A stretch of 64,000 bases of DNA from Sphingomonas sp. Leaf67 (GCF_001421965.1 NZ_LMLP01000023.1:62001-126000); one strand, 5' to 3'. Positions 25,952 to 35,762 are shown, counted from the first letter of the stretch. The notes: generated from the sequence alone by a model not told the origin. Numbers and translations are program-made.

Positions 25952-28900
25952 ATGTCCGCACCCGATTTCTCGCTGCTGACCAAGCGCCGCTATGCCCCGT
26001 TGTTCGTCGTCCAGTTCCTGGGGGCGATGAACGACAATCTGCTGAAATTCGCGTTGCTGTTCCTTGCCAATTTCACGCTGTACCGGGCCGATCCGGCGCG
26101 GGCGGCGACGCTGGCGACGGTGTCGACGGGGCTGTTCATCCTGCCCTATTTCCTGTTTTCCGGCCTTGCCGGGCAGATGGCGGATGCGTGGAACAAGGCG
26201 TGGCTGATCCGGGCGGTCAAGGCGGCCGAGATCGCGATCATGGCGCTGGCGGTGGTCGGGTTCTGGTTCGAATCGGTGCCGGTGCTGCTGACCTGCCTGT
26301 TCCTGATGGGGGTGCATTCGACCATTTTCGGGCCGGTCAAATATTCGATCCTGCCGCAGCATCTGCGCGCCCACGAACTGATGGGCGGCACCGGGCTGGT
26401 CGAGGCGGGGACGTTCATCGCGATCCTGACCGGGCAGTTGCTGGGCGGGATCATCCCGCCATGGGAGGCCGGGCTGGTCGCGTTCGGCGTGGCGGTGCTG
26501 GGGTTCGTGGCGGCGCTGGCGGTGCCGTCGGCGCCCCCGGCGGTGGCCGAACTGCGGATCGACCTTAACCCGTTTCGCAGCACCGCCGCGATCCTGCGCG
26601 CGGCGCATGGCGGGCGCGGGGTGTGGCTGGCGATCCTCGGGATCAGCTGGTTCTTTTCGGTCGGGGCGGTGGTGCTGTCGGAATTCGCGCCACTGGTCGC
26701 GGGAACGCTCAACGCCGCGCCGGAGGTCGTCACGCTGTTCCTTGCGGTGTTCAGCCTGTTCGTCGCGGTCGGATCGCTGTTGGTGAACCGGCTGCTCAAG
26801 GGCGAGGTGTCGGCGCGCTATGTGCCGATCGCCGCGATCGGGCTGGCGGTGTTCCTGATCGATGCATGGGGAACGGCGGGCCGGTTCGTGGTCGAAACGC
26901 CGGGCGCGGATATCGCCGCGTTCGTGGCGACGCCGGGTAGCTGGCATCTGCTGATCGATCTGGCCGGTATTGCGCTGAGCGGCGGGGTGTTCGTCGTGCC
27001 GCTCTACGCCATTCTCCAGACGTGGAGTCCGGCCGGGAAGCGGTCGCAGATCATCGCCGCGAACAACATCATCAACGCCATCGTCACGGTCGTGATGGTC
27101 GCGGTGGTGACGGCGATGCTGGCGGGCGGGAGCAGCGTGCCTGGCATTTTCGGCGCGCTGGGGTTCGCGACGCTGTCGATCGCGCTGATCTCGTGCTGGC
27201 TGCTGCCCGAAACGGTGTTCAAGTCCGTGGTGCGCGGCGCGCTGCGGCTGGCGTACCGGGTGAAGGTGCACGACGCGGAGAACATGCCGCTGCCCGGCGA
27301 GCGCGCGGTGGTCGTGGTCAACCATGTGTCGTTCCTCGACGGGTTGCTGCTGGCCGCGTTCCTGCCGGGCAAGCCGACCTTTGCGATCCACAGCCGCTTT
27401 GCGCGGGCATGGTGGATGCAGCCGCTGCTGAAACTGTTCGACGCGTTTCCGGTCGATCCGACGAACCCGATGTCGGCCAAGGCGATGGTCAAGGCGGTGC
27501 GCGAGGGGCGGACGCTGGTGATCTTTCCCGAAGGCCGCATCACCGTCACCGGCGCACTGATGAAGGTGTTCGACGGCCCCGGCATGGTCGCCGACCGCGC
27601 CGACGCGCCGATCGTGCCGGTCCGGATCGACGGGGCGCAATATACCCGCTTCAGCCGGTTGAAGGGCAAGGCCCGGCTGCACTGGTTCCCGAGGATCGAA
27701 CTGACCGTGTTGCCGCCGCGCCGCTTCGACCTGCCGCATGGATTGAGCGCGCGCGAGCGGCGGGCGATCGCCGGGCGGCAGCTGTACGACGTGATGAGCG
27801 AGATGATCTTCGCCACGTCCGATACCGACCGGACGCTGTACGACGCACTGATCGATGCGCGGCACCTGCATGGTGCGGGGATGGCCGTGGTCGAGGATGT
27901 GCAGCGCGTGCCGCTGACCTATGACCGCCTCGTCACCGGAACGCAGGCGCTGGCGCGGCCGCTGGCGGCGGGGACGGCGCAGGGCGAGGCGGTCGGCGTG
28001 CTGCTGCCCAACGTGGGCGGCGTGGTCGCGACCTTCTTTGCCCTGCAGGCGACGGGGCGGGTGCCGGCGATGCTGAACTATACCGCCGGCCTCGCCAATC
28101 TGCGGGTGGCGTGTACGGCGGCGCAGATAAGGACGATCGTCACCGCGCGGGCGTTCGTCGAGCAGGCCAAGCTGGGCGAGGTCGTCGCCGGGCTGGTCGG
28201 CGACGGGATCGCCATCCGCTATCTGGAGGAACTTCGCGAGGGAATCGGCGCAGGGGCGAAATTCGTTGCGCTGGTGCGGTCGCGGATGGCGGGGCGGCTG
28301 CACCGGCGGTTGCGGGTGTCGGCGGACGCGCCCGCGGTGATCCTGTTCACCAGCGGGTCGGAGGGCGTGCCCAAGGGGGTGGTGCTAACCCACCGCAACC
28401 TGTTGGCCAACTGCCTGCAACTCTCCTCCCGGATCGATTTCAACCGGGCGGATACGGTGCTGAACGCACTGCCGGTGTTCCACAGCTTCGGGCTGACCGG
28501 CGGCACGTTGTTGCCGATCCTGTCGGGGGTGAAGACGGTGCTGTATCCCAGCCCGCTGCATTACCGGATCGTGCCGGCACTGGCCTACGACGCCAATGCG
28601 ACGATCCTGTTCGGGACCGATACCTTTCTGTCGGGCTATGCGCGGATGGCGCATGGCTATGATTTCTATGCGCTGCGCTACATCTTTGCCGGGGCGGAGC
28701 GGGTGCGGCCGGAGACGCGGGCGACCTATGCCGAGAAGTTCGGGCTGCGCATCCTCGAAGGCTATGGCGCAACCGAGGCGGCACCGGTGATCGCGGTCAA
28801 CACGCCGATGCACTTCCGCGCGGGCAGTGTCGGGCGGCTGCTGCCGGGGATCGAGGCGCGGCTGGAACCGGTGCCGGGCATCACCGAAGGCGCACGGCTG

Positions 28901-29347
28901 GCGATCCGCGGGCCGAACGTCATGGCCGGATATCTGAAGGTCGAGGCACCCGGCGTGGTGCAACCGCCGGCGGACGGATGGCACGATACCGGCGATATCG
29001 TCACCATCGACGATGCCGGCTTCGTGACGATCCGGGGACGGGCGAAGCGTTTTGCCAAGATCGGCGGCGAAATGGTCTCGCTGCCGGCGGTCGAGGGCTA
29101 TGCCGCCAAGGTCTGGCCACAGGGCGAACATGCGGTGGTGACGCGGCCCGATGCCCGGAAGGGCGAGCAGCTGGTGCTGTTCACGACGCAGGTTGGCGCG
29201 GGGGCGGGCGCATTGTCGGCATGGGGCCGGGCGAACGGCATCGCCGAACTGGCACTGCCCCGCGATGTGCGGGTGGTGGCGGCGCTGCCGGTGCTGGGGA
29301 CGGGCAAGCTCGATTATGTGACGATGGCGGCGACGGCGGGAAGTTGA
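25952..29347 (+). CDS. LplT-PlsC-Aas fusion, lysophospholipid flippase/acyltransferase/acyl-ACP synthetase
   Basis: A 1131-residue three-part membrane enzyme for re-acylating lysophospholipids. Residues 1 to about 420 are an LplT-like MFS flippase (LTKRRYAPLFVVQFLGAMND, NDNLLKFALLFLANF). Residues about 430-620 are a PlsC acyltransferase with HX4D as NHVSFLDG and the substrate motif FPEGRIT. The remaining part is an AMP-forming acyl-ACP/CoA ligase: P-loop VILFTSGSEGVPKGVVLTHR, LEGYGATEAAPVIAVNT, GWHDTGDIVTIDD and the hinge GRAKRFAKIGGEMVSL. E. coli encodes LplT and Aas separately; the fused form occurs in many proteobacteria. ATG 25952 (MSAPDFSLLTKRRY) has GGGGGA upstream; the ATG at 25940 is an alternative. 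Confidence 0.93.
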   Translation: MSAPDFSLLTKRRYAPLFVVQFLGAMNDNLLKFALLFLANFTLYRADPARAATLATVSTGLFILPYFLFSGLAGQMADAWNKAWLIRAVKAAEIAIMALAVVGFWFESVPVLLTCLFLMGVHSTIFGPVKYSILPQHLRAHELMGGTGLVEAGTFIAILTGQLLGGIIPPWEAGLVAFGVAVLGFVAALAVPSAPPAVAELRIDLNPFRSTAAILRAAHGGRGVWLAILGISWFFSVGAVVLSEFAPLVAGTLNAAPEVVTLFLAVFSLFVAVGSLLVNRLLKGEVSARYVPIAAIGLAVFLIDAWGTAGRFVVETPGADIAAFVATPGSWHLLIDLAGIALSGGVFVVPLYAILQTWSPAGKRSQIIAANNIINAIVTVVMVAVVTAMLAGGSSVPGIFGALGFATLSIALISCWLLPETVFKSVVRGALRLAYRVKVHDAENMPLPGERAVVVVNHVSFLDGLLLAAFLPGKPTFAIHSRFARAWWMQPLLKLFDAFPVDPTNPMSAKAMVKAVREGRTLVIFPEGRITVTGALMKVFDGPGMVADRADAPIVPVRIDGAQYTRFSRLKGKARLHWFPRIELTVLPPRRFDLPHGLSARERRAIAGRQLYDVMSEMIFATSDTDRTLYDALIDARHLHGAGMAVVEDVQRVPLTYDRLVTGTQALARPLAAGTAQGEAVGVLLPNVGGVVATFFALQATGRVPAMLNYTAGLANLRVACTAAQIRTIVTARAFVEQAKLGEVVAGLVGDGIAIRYLEELREGIGAGAKFVALVRSRMAGRLHRRLRVSADAPAVILFTSGSEGVPKGVVLTHRNLLANCLQLSSRIDFNRADTVLNALPVFHSFGLTGGTLLPILSGVKTVLYPSPLHYRIVPALAYDANATILFGTDTFLSGYARMAHGYDFYALRYIFAGAERVRPETRATYAEKFGLRILEGYGATEAAPVIAVNTPMHFRAGSVGRLLPGIEARLEPVPGITEGARLAIRGPNVMAGYLKVEAPGVVQPPADGWHDTGDIVTIDDAGFVTIRGRAKRFAKIGGEMVSLPAVEGYAAKVWPQGEHAVVTRPDARKGEQLVLFTTQVGAGAGALSAWGRANGIAELALPRDVRVVAALPVLGTGKLDYVTMAATAGS

Positions 29348-29486
29348 CGAAGGTTGCACGATTTGTGGGGTGTGGCGGCGGTTCGGTTATTTATTTTCAA
29401 CGGGTTAGTAGTGCAGGCGCCCCGCAAGCTGCCTTCGCGTCGTGCGAAGTCTTTGCGGAGGTCCTGACCGGAACCTGACTTTCTCC

Positions 29487-29572
29487 GTACCCCCGCGCAG
29501 GCGGGGGGCCAGAGCCAAGCGAAACTATCGCTCGCGTTCGGGGCCCTGGACCCCCGCCTGCGCGGGGGTACG
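29487..29572. repeat. Paired palindromic element (GTACCCCCGC family)
   Basis: Left half CGTACCCCCGCGCAGGCGGG and right half CCCCCGCCTGCGCGGGGGTA flank a roughly 45-base spacer that includes an internal GGGCCAGAG/CCCTGGAC pairing. It lies within the 335-base gap 29348-29682 between the convergent Aas-type and DUF4139 genes. Outside the element, 29348-29486 and 29573-29682 show no recognisable gene or RNA. Confidence 0.85.
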
Positions 29573-29682
29573 GTAGATGATCGGCCATCGGCAATTTCGC
29601 AGGGGGTCTCGCCCGCAAGGAAGTGCGGCAGCGTGCCGGAAGACGCGAACGGTTATCGCGCGGGCGGCTGCGGGAACGTGGT

Positions 29683-31308
29683 TCAGAAGCGGTAGTCGAG
29701 CGTCGCCGTTGCGCCGGGGGCCAGCGTCGTCCGCCATGTCGGGATGCCGTCGATCGTCGTCAGCCCATCGCCCCGGGCGCCGGAGTTCGGCCAGCCGAGC
29801 GGCAGCTCGACATCGACCGCGACGTTGCGCGCGTTGGTCACGCTCAGCCGCGCGGAACGATCGTCGAGGCGGGTCTGGTTCACCAGCACCTGTCGGCTGC
29901 TGCCGGCGGCGATCAGCAGCGTCTCCCCCTCCGCACGGTCGGTCATCGTGCCGGTACCGACCAGCAGCGCGGTGTCGCCGCGCGGCGCGTAGAGCGCGGT
30001 GGTGCCGGCGGGAAGCGCGATGCCGAGCCCGTCCGCCTTCTCGTTCTTCACCCGCAGGACGATGTCGACCGCCGCGGCGTCGAGCGGCTGGCCGACGGGA
30101 ATGCGGCGGCGATAGAGGCGGGCATAGCGCACCCCGTCCTGCCGCAGCAGCGCGACCTGTTTCTGACCCCGCGCGGCGACGGTGGTGCGGCCGGGCAGGC
30201 GGTAGAGTTTCAGGTCGCCGAGATTTTCGGGTGCCGCCGGGGCGGGCGGTGCCGGTGGGGCCGGCATCGGGGGCGGCGGTGGTGGTGGTGGGACGGCCAT
30301 CCGCGATGCGGTGACGATGATCTCCTCCGCCGGTTCGAACGTCGCCTCGCGCAGGTCCGACGTCGTCGTGCCCAGCGGATAGCAGCGCAGTTGCAGTTGG
30401 GTCGCCGCCGCCTCGATCGGCGCGATCCGTTCGCGGTTCAGCCGTCCGGCGACCACCTGCACCTCGGCATCGGCGAACCCCTCGGCATTGCTGTTGGCGA
30501 GCGTGGTCCATGCGAACAGGTTCAGCCGGTCGCCCGTCAGCGTGCCGACATAGCTGGCCGACCAGTCGAAACCGCTGGCGAGGTAGGAGAGGCGGACGGT
30601 GACGGTCCTGCTCGACGGGCTGTCGGTGGTGACGCTCAGCACCGGCTTGGCGGCAAGGCCGGCGGGCACGCGGGCGTAGCGCAGCGATTCGGGCAGGCCG
30701 CTGCACCCCAACGCCTCGACGCCGTTCGCGGTGCGCAGCACGACGCCGCCGACGGGACCGGACACGATGGTCGCCGGTTCCTCGCGCGATGTCCCGGTGG
30801 CGCGGTCGGTACGGCGCAACGTCACCCGGTTGCCGAGCGTGCCGTCGACCAGCGCGGCGGGCGAGAGCAGCCGCGCGTCGCGGTTTTTCTCGACCGTGCC
30901 GCCGGGCAGGCCGTCGATCACCGCGCTGACCGGGAGGATGCCGCCCGCCACCCCTTCGAACCGGAGCACGGCGCGGCCCTTTGGCAGTTTGACGCGGCGG
31001 GTCTCGGTCACCAGCGCATAACCGTCGAGGTTGCGCAGGTTCATCGCACCCTGCGCCGGCCGATACGGCGCGCGATAGATGGTGACCGCGACCGTCGTCG
31101 GGGCGGGGGAGGTCGTGGTCGGCAGCTGCTGCGCGAGGGCGGGGGTGGCGAGGAGCAGCGGGAGGGTCGCGATCGTGAGCCGACGCCGCGTGGTGCGGTG
31201 CGACCGATGGCGTTTTTCGCGGTCGTTCCCTTGGATGGGTTCGGGACCGTTTTGGGCGGTCCGTTCCTGCGGGGCGTTGTCGGCGTCCTTCGGCACGGGG
31301 GCGATCAT
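29683..31308 (-). CDS. Secreted DUF4139 protein with proline-rich insert (first of two paralogues)
   Basis: A 541-residue exported protein. A long basic N-terminus (HRSHRTTRRRLTI) leads into the hydrophobic run ATLPLLLATPALAQQ, a signal peptide with AXA-type cleavage. DUF4139 features include ATTVAVTIYRAPYRP-like beta strands early on, VSAVIDGLPGGTVEKNRDAR, LSYLASGFDWSASYVGTL and, at the C-terminus, TTLAPGATATLDYRF. A proline tract (PPPPPPPPMPAPPAPPAP) breaks the body around residue 340. ATG 31308 is the only ATG near the signal peptide; a GTG at 31296 is possible. DUF4139 proteins are mostly uncharacterised beta-rich secreted proteins. A paralogue follows upstream at 31782-33194. Confidence 0.78.
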   Translation of the reverse strand: MIAPVPKDADNAPQERTAQNGPEPIQGNDREKRHRSHRTTRRRLTIATLPLLLATPALAQQLPTTTSPAPTTVAVTIYRAPYRPAQGAMNLRNLDGYALVTETRRVKLPKGRAVLRFEGVAGGILPVSAVIDGLPGGTVEKNRDARLLSPAALVDGTLGNRVTLRRTDRATGTSREEPATIVSGPVGGVVLRTANGVEALGCSGLPESLRYARVPAGLAAKPVLSVTTDSPSSRTVTVRLSYLASGFDWSASYVGTLTGDRLNLFAWTTLANSNAEGFADAEVQVVAGRLNRERIAPIEAAATQLQLRCYPLGTTTSDLREATFEPAEEIIVTASRMAVPPPPPPPPMPAPPAPPAPAAPENLGDLKLYRLPGRTTVAARGQKQVALLRQDGVRYARLYRRRIPVGQPLDAAAVDIVLRVKNEKADGLGIALPAGTTALYAPRGDTALLVGTGTMTDRAEGETLLIAAGSSRQVLVNQTRLDDRSARLSVTNARNVAVDVELPLGWPNSGARGDGLTTIDGIPTWRTTLAPGATATLDYRF

Positions 31309-31382
31309 TGCGAACGCCGCTGGTTCGTACCCCGGCGAAGGTGAAACCTCAGCGAACGTCGCAGGCTTAGCCACAAACGCGC

Positions 31383-31469
31383 CGTACCCCCGCGCAGGCG
31401 GGGGTCCAGAGCCAGGTAGAACATCGGTTTGCGTTTGGAACCCTGGACCCCCGCCTGCGCGGGGGTACG
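31383..31469. repeat. Paired palindromic element between the two DUF4139 genes
   Basis: Left CGTACCCCCGCGCAGGCGGG and right ACCCCCGCCTGCGCGGGGGT, nearly identical in layout to 29487-29572. The surrounding 473-base gap (31309-31781) also contains GC-rich fragments of similar flavour (for example TTTGTCGGGGTACGG near 31510), but no gene. Confidence 0.85.
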
Positions 31470-31781
31470 GCAGGGGGCAGGAACCGGTACTTTCGCAACG
31501 ATCTCGCCTTTGTCGGGGTACGGTGCGGAATTGGCTCCGTTCGTGGCGTTCGCAGGGGTCTCGTGCGGGCGGTGGAGCGGAGCCGGCCAATACAACCACT
31601 TGCGTCCGTAGCTCTGGCCAACCGCCTGCGTGAGGGTACGCTGGCGAGCACGGTCGCACCGCTCCCGGGCGGGTCCGGGTCGCCGGCAACGCGACCGCGA
31701 CCGGCGCGCCGGATACCTCGCGGGCAGATCGCTCGCCCGGAGCGACCTCCCCGCTGCGTCGCCTGCCCTCGAACGCCGGCA

Positions 31782-33194
31782 TCAGTAGCGCGTGTCGAAC
31801 GTCGCGGTGACGACCGCCGATCCGTTGGCAGGGACCGGCACCTGCCACACCGTCTGCCCGGCGTCGATCCGTTCGCCGGGGCGGCTCTGTTCGACGATGC
31901 GGGTGTCGCTCCAGTCGAGGCCGCCCTGTACCAGCTCGACGGTCACCGGCGCGGCGGTGGCGTTGGTCAGCGTGTAGCGCATTTTCGTCTGCCAGCGATT
32001 GCTGCCGATCCGGGTGCGGCTTTCGACGACCGGGCGGACCTTCACGTCGAAGGCGTCGCCGGTGGCAAGCGCGATCTTCGATCCCTGCGGCGTGTGATCG
32101 ATCGCCGCCTCGCCGGTGAATTGCGGCTGGCCGCGCGCGTCGCGCAGATAGACGCGGATGGTGCCGGCGGGCAGCGCGTCGCCAAGGCCCCCCTGCGCGG
32201 CGTTGCTGAACCGGACGATGGTCTGCGCGCTCCGCGGATTTTCGGCGGTGTTCAGCCAGCCATTGACGAAGCGATAGCCGCTGGTCGCAGGCGTGCCCTT
32301 CACGTCGAGAAAACTGACCTGCTTGGTCTGTTTGTCGGCGATGGTGGTGCGTTCGGGCAGCGGATAGAGATAGAAGTCGCCGAGCTGTTCGCGGTTCGCG
32401 CTTTCGGTCCCGGCCTGCATCCGCGCGCGCGGGCGTTGCGGACGGTACAGGCCGTCCTCGTCGTTCGACCCGACCTCTCCCGCGACCAGCAGCGTGCGGG
32501 CATTGGCGAAGGTCGTGCCGGTGGTGTTGGTGAGCGTGACCCAGCCCTGCACGTCGATCGTGCCGCGCTTGCGGTCGAGCAGCGCGACATAATCGGCTTT
32601 CCAGCCCAATCCCCGGCTGAGATAGGACAGGGTCGCCGGCCGCGTGCCGGCACGGCTGCTGTCGAGCGTCACCGACAGGGTCGGACGCGCGCGCAGCGAC
32701 GGCGGTACCTTGTCGAAGATCGCGCGCACCGGCAGGCCGTCGTCGCGCAGCACCTCGATGCGGTCGCCGATCTGGAGCACGACCCCGCCATTGACCGCCA
32801 GCACCCTGGCTCGCTCGCGCGTTTCGGCACCGGTGGCGGGATTGGTACGCAACAGGGTGATCGTCTCGCCCTCCGCCTTTTCCATCAGGCTGGAGGGCGA
32901 GAGCAGGTCGAAGTCGAAATTCTGTTCGACGATGCGGGTGTCGGGAACGGCCAGCGAGACGGTTTCGGGACGGATCTGTGCGCTGACGTCGGGGAAATCC
33001 TGTCGCACCGTGCCGCGGTTCAGATCGAGTTGCCGGACGTCCTGCACCAGCGCGACATCGCCGTTATAGATGGTGACCGACACATCGCCCTGCGCATTGC
33101 TGGCAATGGCGGGGGGCAGATTGGCGGGCGTTTCCTGCGCTGCGACGGGGAAGGGGGCGAGAAGCGCGGCGAGGATGATCCAGTTCGGCTGCAT
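31782..33194 (-). CDS. Secreted DUF4139 protein (second paralogue)
   Basis: A 470-residue exported protein with signal peptide MQPNWIILAALLAPFPVAAQ. The mature part starts with a beta-rich domain (GDVSVTIYNGDVALVQDVRQ, LDLNRGTVRQDFPDVSAQI), a helical segment (LLSPSSLMEKAEGETI), and the DUF4139 domain with LSYLSRGLGWKADYVALLDR, GTIDVQGWVTLTNTTGTTFA and YLYPLPERTTIADKQTKQV. It ends VPANGSAVVTATFDTRY, matching its neighbour's ending. Unlike the first paralogue it has no proline tract. Probably periplasmic or surface-associated; function unknown. The two genes form a same-strand pair separated by a repeat element. Confidence 0.87.
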   Translation of the reverse strand: MQPNWIILAALLAPFPVAAQETPANLPPAIASNAQGDVSVTIYNGDVALVQDVRQLDLNRGTVRQDFPDVSAQIRPETVSLAVPDTRIVEQNFDFDLLSPSSLMEKAEGETITLLRTNPATGAETRERARVLAVNGGVVLQIGDRIEVLRDDGLPVRAIFDKVPPSLRARPTLSVTLDSSRAGTRPATLSYLSRGLGWKADYVALLDRKRGTIDVQGWVTLTNTTGTTFANARTLLVAGEVGSNDEDGLYRPQRPRARMQAGTESANREQLGDFYLYPLPERTTIADKQTKQVSFLDVKGTPATSGYRFVNGWLNTAENPRSAQTIVRFSNAAQGGLGDALPAGTIRVYLRDARGQPQFTGEAAIDHTPQGSKIALATGDAFDVKVRPVVESRTRIGSNRWQTKMRYTLTNATAAPVTVELVQGGLDWSDTRIVEQSRPGERIDAGQTVWQVPVPANGSAVVTATFDTRY

Positions 33195-33427
33195 ATCGGG
33201 TCCCCGCTAATCGTCCGCGCGAGTTTGGCCGGGGGTGATCGGGTTGGCAAGGGTTCGGGGCCGGTGGCGGTGATGCCGGGGGGTTGGGGGATCGGCGTTG
33301 CTGGGTTAGAGTTCGATGGTTTCGTTGATGGCGTAGCTGCGACCGGATGTCGCGTCGGAAGTCGATCGGCCCTAGGCGGGATCGACATTCAGTTCGCTGG
33401 GCGCAGGAATAGCGTTCGATCCCCTTT

Positions 33428-33524
33428 CGTCACTCCCGCGCAGGCGGGAGTCCATATGCGCCAGCGTCGCGGATCGAGCCAAACCGTCGGCGTTTATGGA
33501 TTCCCGCCTGCGCGGGAATGACGA
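33428..33524. repeat. Palindromic element in the DUF4139-tRNA gap
   Basis: Left CACTCCCGCGCAGGCGGGAG and right ATTCCCGCCTGCGCGGGAAT. The 634-base gap 33195-33828 also contains a smaller inverted pair: GGATCGACATTCAG (33380-33393) against CTGAATGTCGATC (33541-33553). Apart from these and a short CGGCCTTCGCCGGGAT hairpin near 33597 I see no gene in this stretch. Confidence 0.8.
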
Positions 33525-33828
33525 AATTCCGTGGGTATCGCTGAATGTCGATCGGCCCTTATCCGTGGTTTACCGACGTACCCCAACTGGGCCTCGGCCT
33601 TCGCCGGGATACGCACGAAGGGTTTTCGTAACTGTCTCGATAACGTCCGGGAGATGGGCCGTGCAGGTGTCGAGGTCGGAAACGACGATCGACCGAGCGC
33701 AACATCGAAAATTCGATCGGCCGGGCAAAGGCCTATCGATCAAACATACCGGCGCTGGGTGAAGCCGCGTCAGGCGCGGGACCGTCGCTTCGACGGCTTC
33801 GTTGCGACTTCCATTCACCGGAAATCGC

Positions 33829-33903
33829 TGGAGCGGGCGAAGGGATTCGAACCCTCGACCCCAACCTTGGCAAGGTTGTGCTCTACCCCTGAGCTACGCC
33901 CGC
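33829..33903 (-). tRNA. tRNA-Gly (anticodon GCC)
   Basis: On the minus strand the sequence runs GCGGGCGTAGCTCAGGGGT (acceptor and D arm), an anticodon stem AACCT with loop containing GCC, then a T arm GAGGGTTCGAATCCC and acceptor CGCCCGC. The acceptor stem pairs perfectly over seven bases; the discriminator is T (U73), as in bacterial glycine tRNAs, and CCA is encoded. GCC decodes GGC and GGU glycine codons, abundant in this genome. It is read toward the DUF4139 genes. Confidence 0.97.
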
Positions 33904-34048
33904 TCTGGCGTTCCGAACCGGGTGACCGGCTGGGGTGAGGCGGGCTATTAGATGGGGGTTTCAGATCGCGCAACCCCTAAATCGCTCTTTTCTGAATCAT
34001 CGGGCGTGCCCACATAGGGTGCACGCTTTCAGGATAAGGAATCGCCGC

Positions 34049-34957
34049 TTGGCCACGCTAGGATTGACCGCGCCGGAAAAGGAAGCCGTGGAGGCATTCC
34101 GTCGCGATGTCGTCGAACCGTCGATGACGCAGCTGGTCGTCATCGATTTCTGGGCGGAATGGTGCGGGCCGTGCAAGGCGCTGACCCCGATCCTCGAAAA
34201 GGTGACCGCCGCCTATGCCGACAAGGGCGTGGTGCTGGCCAAGGTCGATACCGACAAGAACCAGTTCATCGCGTCGCAATTCCAGATCCGGTCGATCCCG
34301 ACCGTCTATGCGATGTTTCAGGGGCAGCTGGTCGCCGACCTGACCTCGGCCCGGACCGAGAGCCAGTTGAAGCAGATGCTCGACCAGCTGCTGCGCCAGT
34401 TGCCGGTTCAGGCGGGCGAGGCGGGCGGTCCCGATATCGAGCCGTTGATCGCGATGGGCGAGGATGCCCTGGCCGAGGGCGATGCGGCGCGCGCGTTGTC
34501 GATCTTCGACCAGATCGCCGATATTGCTCCCGACAACGCCGTGGTCGCCGCCGGTCGCGTCCGCGCGCTGATGGCGCTGGGCGACCACGACGCGGCGCAG
34601 GCTGCGATCGACGTGCTGCCCGAGGACGCGGCGAAGCTGCCCGCGATCGAACAGGTCCGTGCCGCGCTGGCGCTGGCGCGCGATGCGCAGCCGGTCGACG
34701 ATCTGGCAGGGCTGAAGGCCGAGGTCGAGGCGAACCCCGACGACTACGACGCGCGCTTCCGGCTGGCCGGCGGACAGATGGCGGCGGGCGACCGCGACGG
34801 GGCCGCCGAATCGCTGCTGAAGATCGTTGCCGCCGACCGCGCGTGGAACGACGATGCGGCGCGGCAGCAACTGCTGAAGATCTTCGATGCGGTCGGCCTC
34901 GAAGATCCGTGGGTGTCGCAGCAGCGTCGCAAGCTGTCGGCGATCCTGTTCGGATGA
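34049..34957 (+). CDS. cnoX: CnoX-like chaperedoxin: thioredoxin domain plus TPRs
   Basis: A 302-residue cytoplasmic protein. Residues 1-115 are a thioredoxin fold with an intact active site FWAEWCGPCKAL (Cys39, Cys42) and cis-proline region IRSIPTVYAMF. The remainder is a helical TPR-like region (DALAEGDAARALSIFDQIAD, ALMALGDHDAAQAAIDVL). This architecture is that of YbbN/CnoX, which protects substrates from oxidative aggregation and hands them to GroEL. The start TTG at 34049 (MATLGLTAPEKEAVEAF) has AGGATAAGGA eight bases upstream; earlier in-frame codons give an unlikely basic tail. It heads an operon whose next gene overlaps by four bases. Confidence 0.88.
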   Translation: MATLGLTAPEKEAVEAFRRDVVEPSMTQLVVIDFWAEWCGPCKALTPILEKVTAAYADKGVVLAKVDTDKNQFIASQFQIRSIPTVYAMFQGQLVADLTSARTESQLKQMLDQLLRQLPVQAGEAGGPDIEPLIAMGEDALAEGDAARALSIFDQIADIAPDNAVVAAGRVRALMALGDHDAAQAAIDVLPEDAAKLPAIEQVRAALALARDAQPVDDLAGLKAEVEANPDDYDARFRLAGGQMAAGDRDGAAESLLKIVAADRAWNDDAARQQLLKIFDAVGLEDPWVSQQRRKLSAILFG

Positions 34958-35571
34958 GCGCGCGCGTCTCCGTCTTCCCGCTGGCGGGGGCGCTGCTGTT
35001 TCCGAACATGCACCTGCCGCTGCATATCTTCGAGCCGCGCTATCGGGCGATGGTGTCCGACGCGCTGGCGCGGGACCGCCGCATCGGCATGATCCAGCCG
35101 CGCCCGGTCGGCAGCGATACCGACAAGCCGCCGCTGTTCGATATCGGCTGTGTCGGCCAGATCGTCGATGTCGAGGCGCAGGCCGATGGCCGCTACGACA
35201 TCGTGCTGCGCGGCGTGTCGCGCTTCCGCGTGCTGCGCGAACTCGATGTCACCACCCCGTTCCGGCAGGTCGAGGCGGAACTCCTGCCGGTCGTGGGCGA
35301 CACCACGCTGGCGCTGGCCGAGCGCGCGTCGCTGGAGATCGAGGCGCGGCGATTCGCAGACCAGCTGGGCTATGCGGTGGATTGGGAATCGGTCGGGCGG
35401 CTGGACGACGAAAGCCTCGTCAACGGCATCGCCCAGATCGCGCCGTTCGACGTCGCCGCCAAACAGGCACTGCTCGAGGTCGATGCACTTTCCGATCGGG
35501 CGGAACTGATCGTACAGCTCATGCAATTCTTCGGCAGGCATGGCGATGACGAAGAGGCGACGCTGCAATGA
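34954..35571 (+). CDS. Lon N-terminal (substrate-binding) domain protein
   Basis: A 205-residue protein consisting only of the PUA-like Lon N-terminal domain: [20 protein letters not shown] then [27 protein letters not shown] and [20 protein letters not shown], finishing with a helical bundle. There is no ATPase or protease domain. Such stand-alone domains are widespread in proteobacteria and probably bind unfolded or specific protein substrates. Coupling by ATGA overlaps with both the CnoX-like gene before it and the Trm112-like gene after it suggests a role in protein quality control. Confidence 0.9.
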   Translation: MSARVSVFPLAGALLFPNMHLPLHIFEPRYRAMVSDALARDRRIGMIQPRPVGSDTDKPPLFDIGCVGQIVDVEAQADGRYDIVLRGVSRFRVLRELDVTTPFRQVEAELLPVVGDTTLALAERASLEIEARRFADQLGYAVDWESVGRLDDESLVNGIAQIAPFDVAAKQALLEVDALSDRAELIVQLMQFFGRHGDDEEATLQ

Positions 35572-35762
35572 CCGCACGAACCGCGCCCGAGGGGGCGACG
35601 ATCGATCCCTGGCTGTTGTCGATTCTCGTCTGTCCGGTCACCCGGACGCCGCTCGACCATGACGCGGCGGCGCAGGAACTGATCTCGACCGCCGCTGGTC
35701 TCGCCTATCCGATCCGCGGCGGGGTGCCGGTCCTGCTGGTCGAAGCGGCGCGGACGTTGTGA
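35568..35762 (+). CDS. Trm112-like small protein (UPF0434/YcaR family)
   Basis: A 64-residue protein with [20 protein letters not shown], the N-terminal half of the zinc-ribbon-like Trm112 fold. Only one cysteine of the usual CPxC pair remains (CPVT), as in many proteobacterial YcaR-type members. The C-terminal half has [20 protein letters not shown], the hallmark G-hydrophobic-A-YPI-G-VP-LL. Eukaryotic Trm112 activates methyltransferases; the bacterial role is unclear. Overlaps on both sides (ATGA upstream, GTGA downstream) place it inside the operon. Confidence 0.9.
   Translation: MTARTAPEGATIDPWLLSILVCPVTRTPLDHDAAAQELISTAAGLAYPIRGGVPVLLVEAARTL

Noticed and set aside
25874..28303. A minus-strand open frame of about 800 codons opposite the LplT-PlsC-Aas gene
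   Set aside because: Low-complexity Arg/Gln/His/Asp composition and no motif; the plus-strand protein has all expected signatures.
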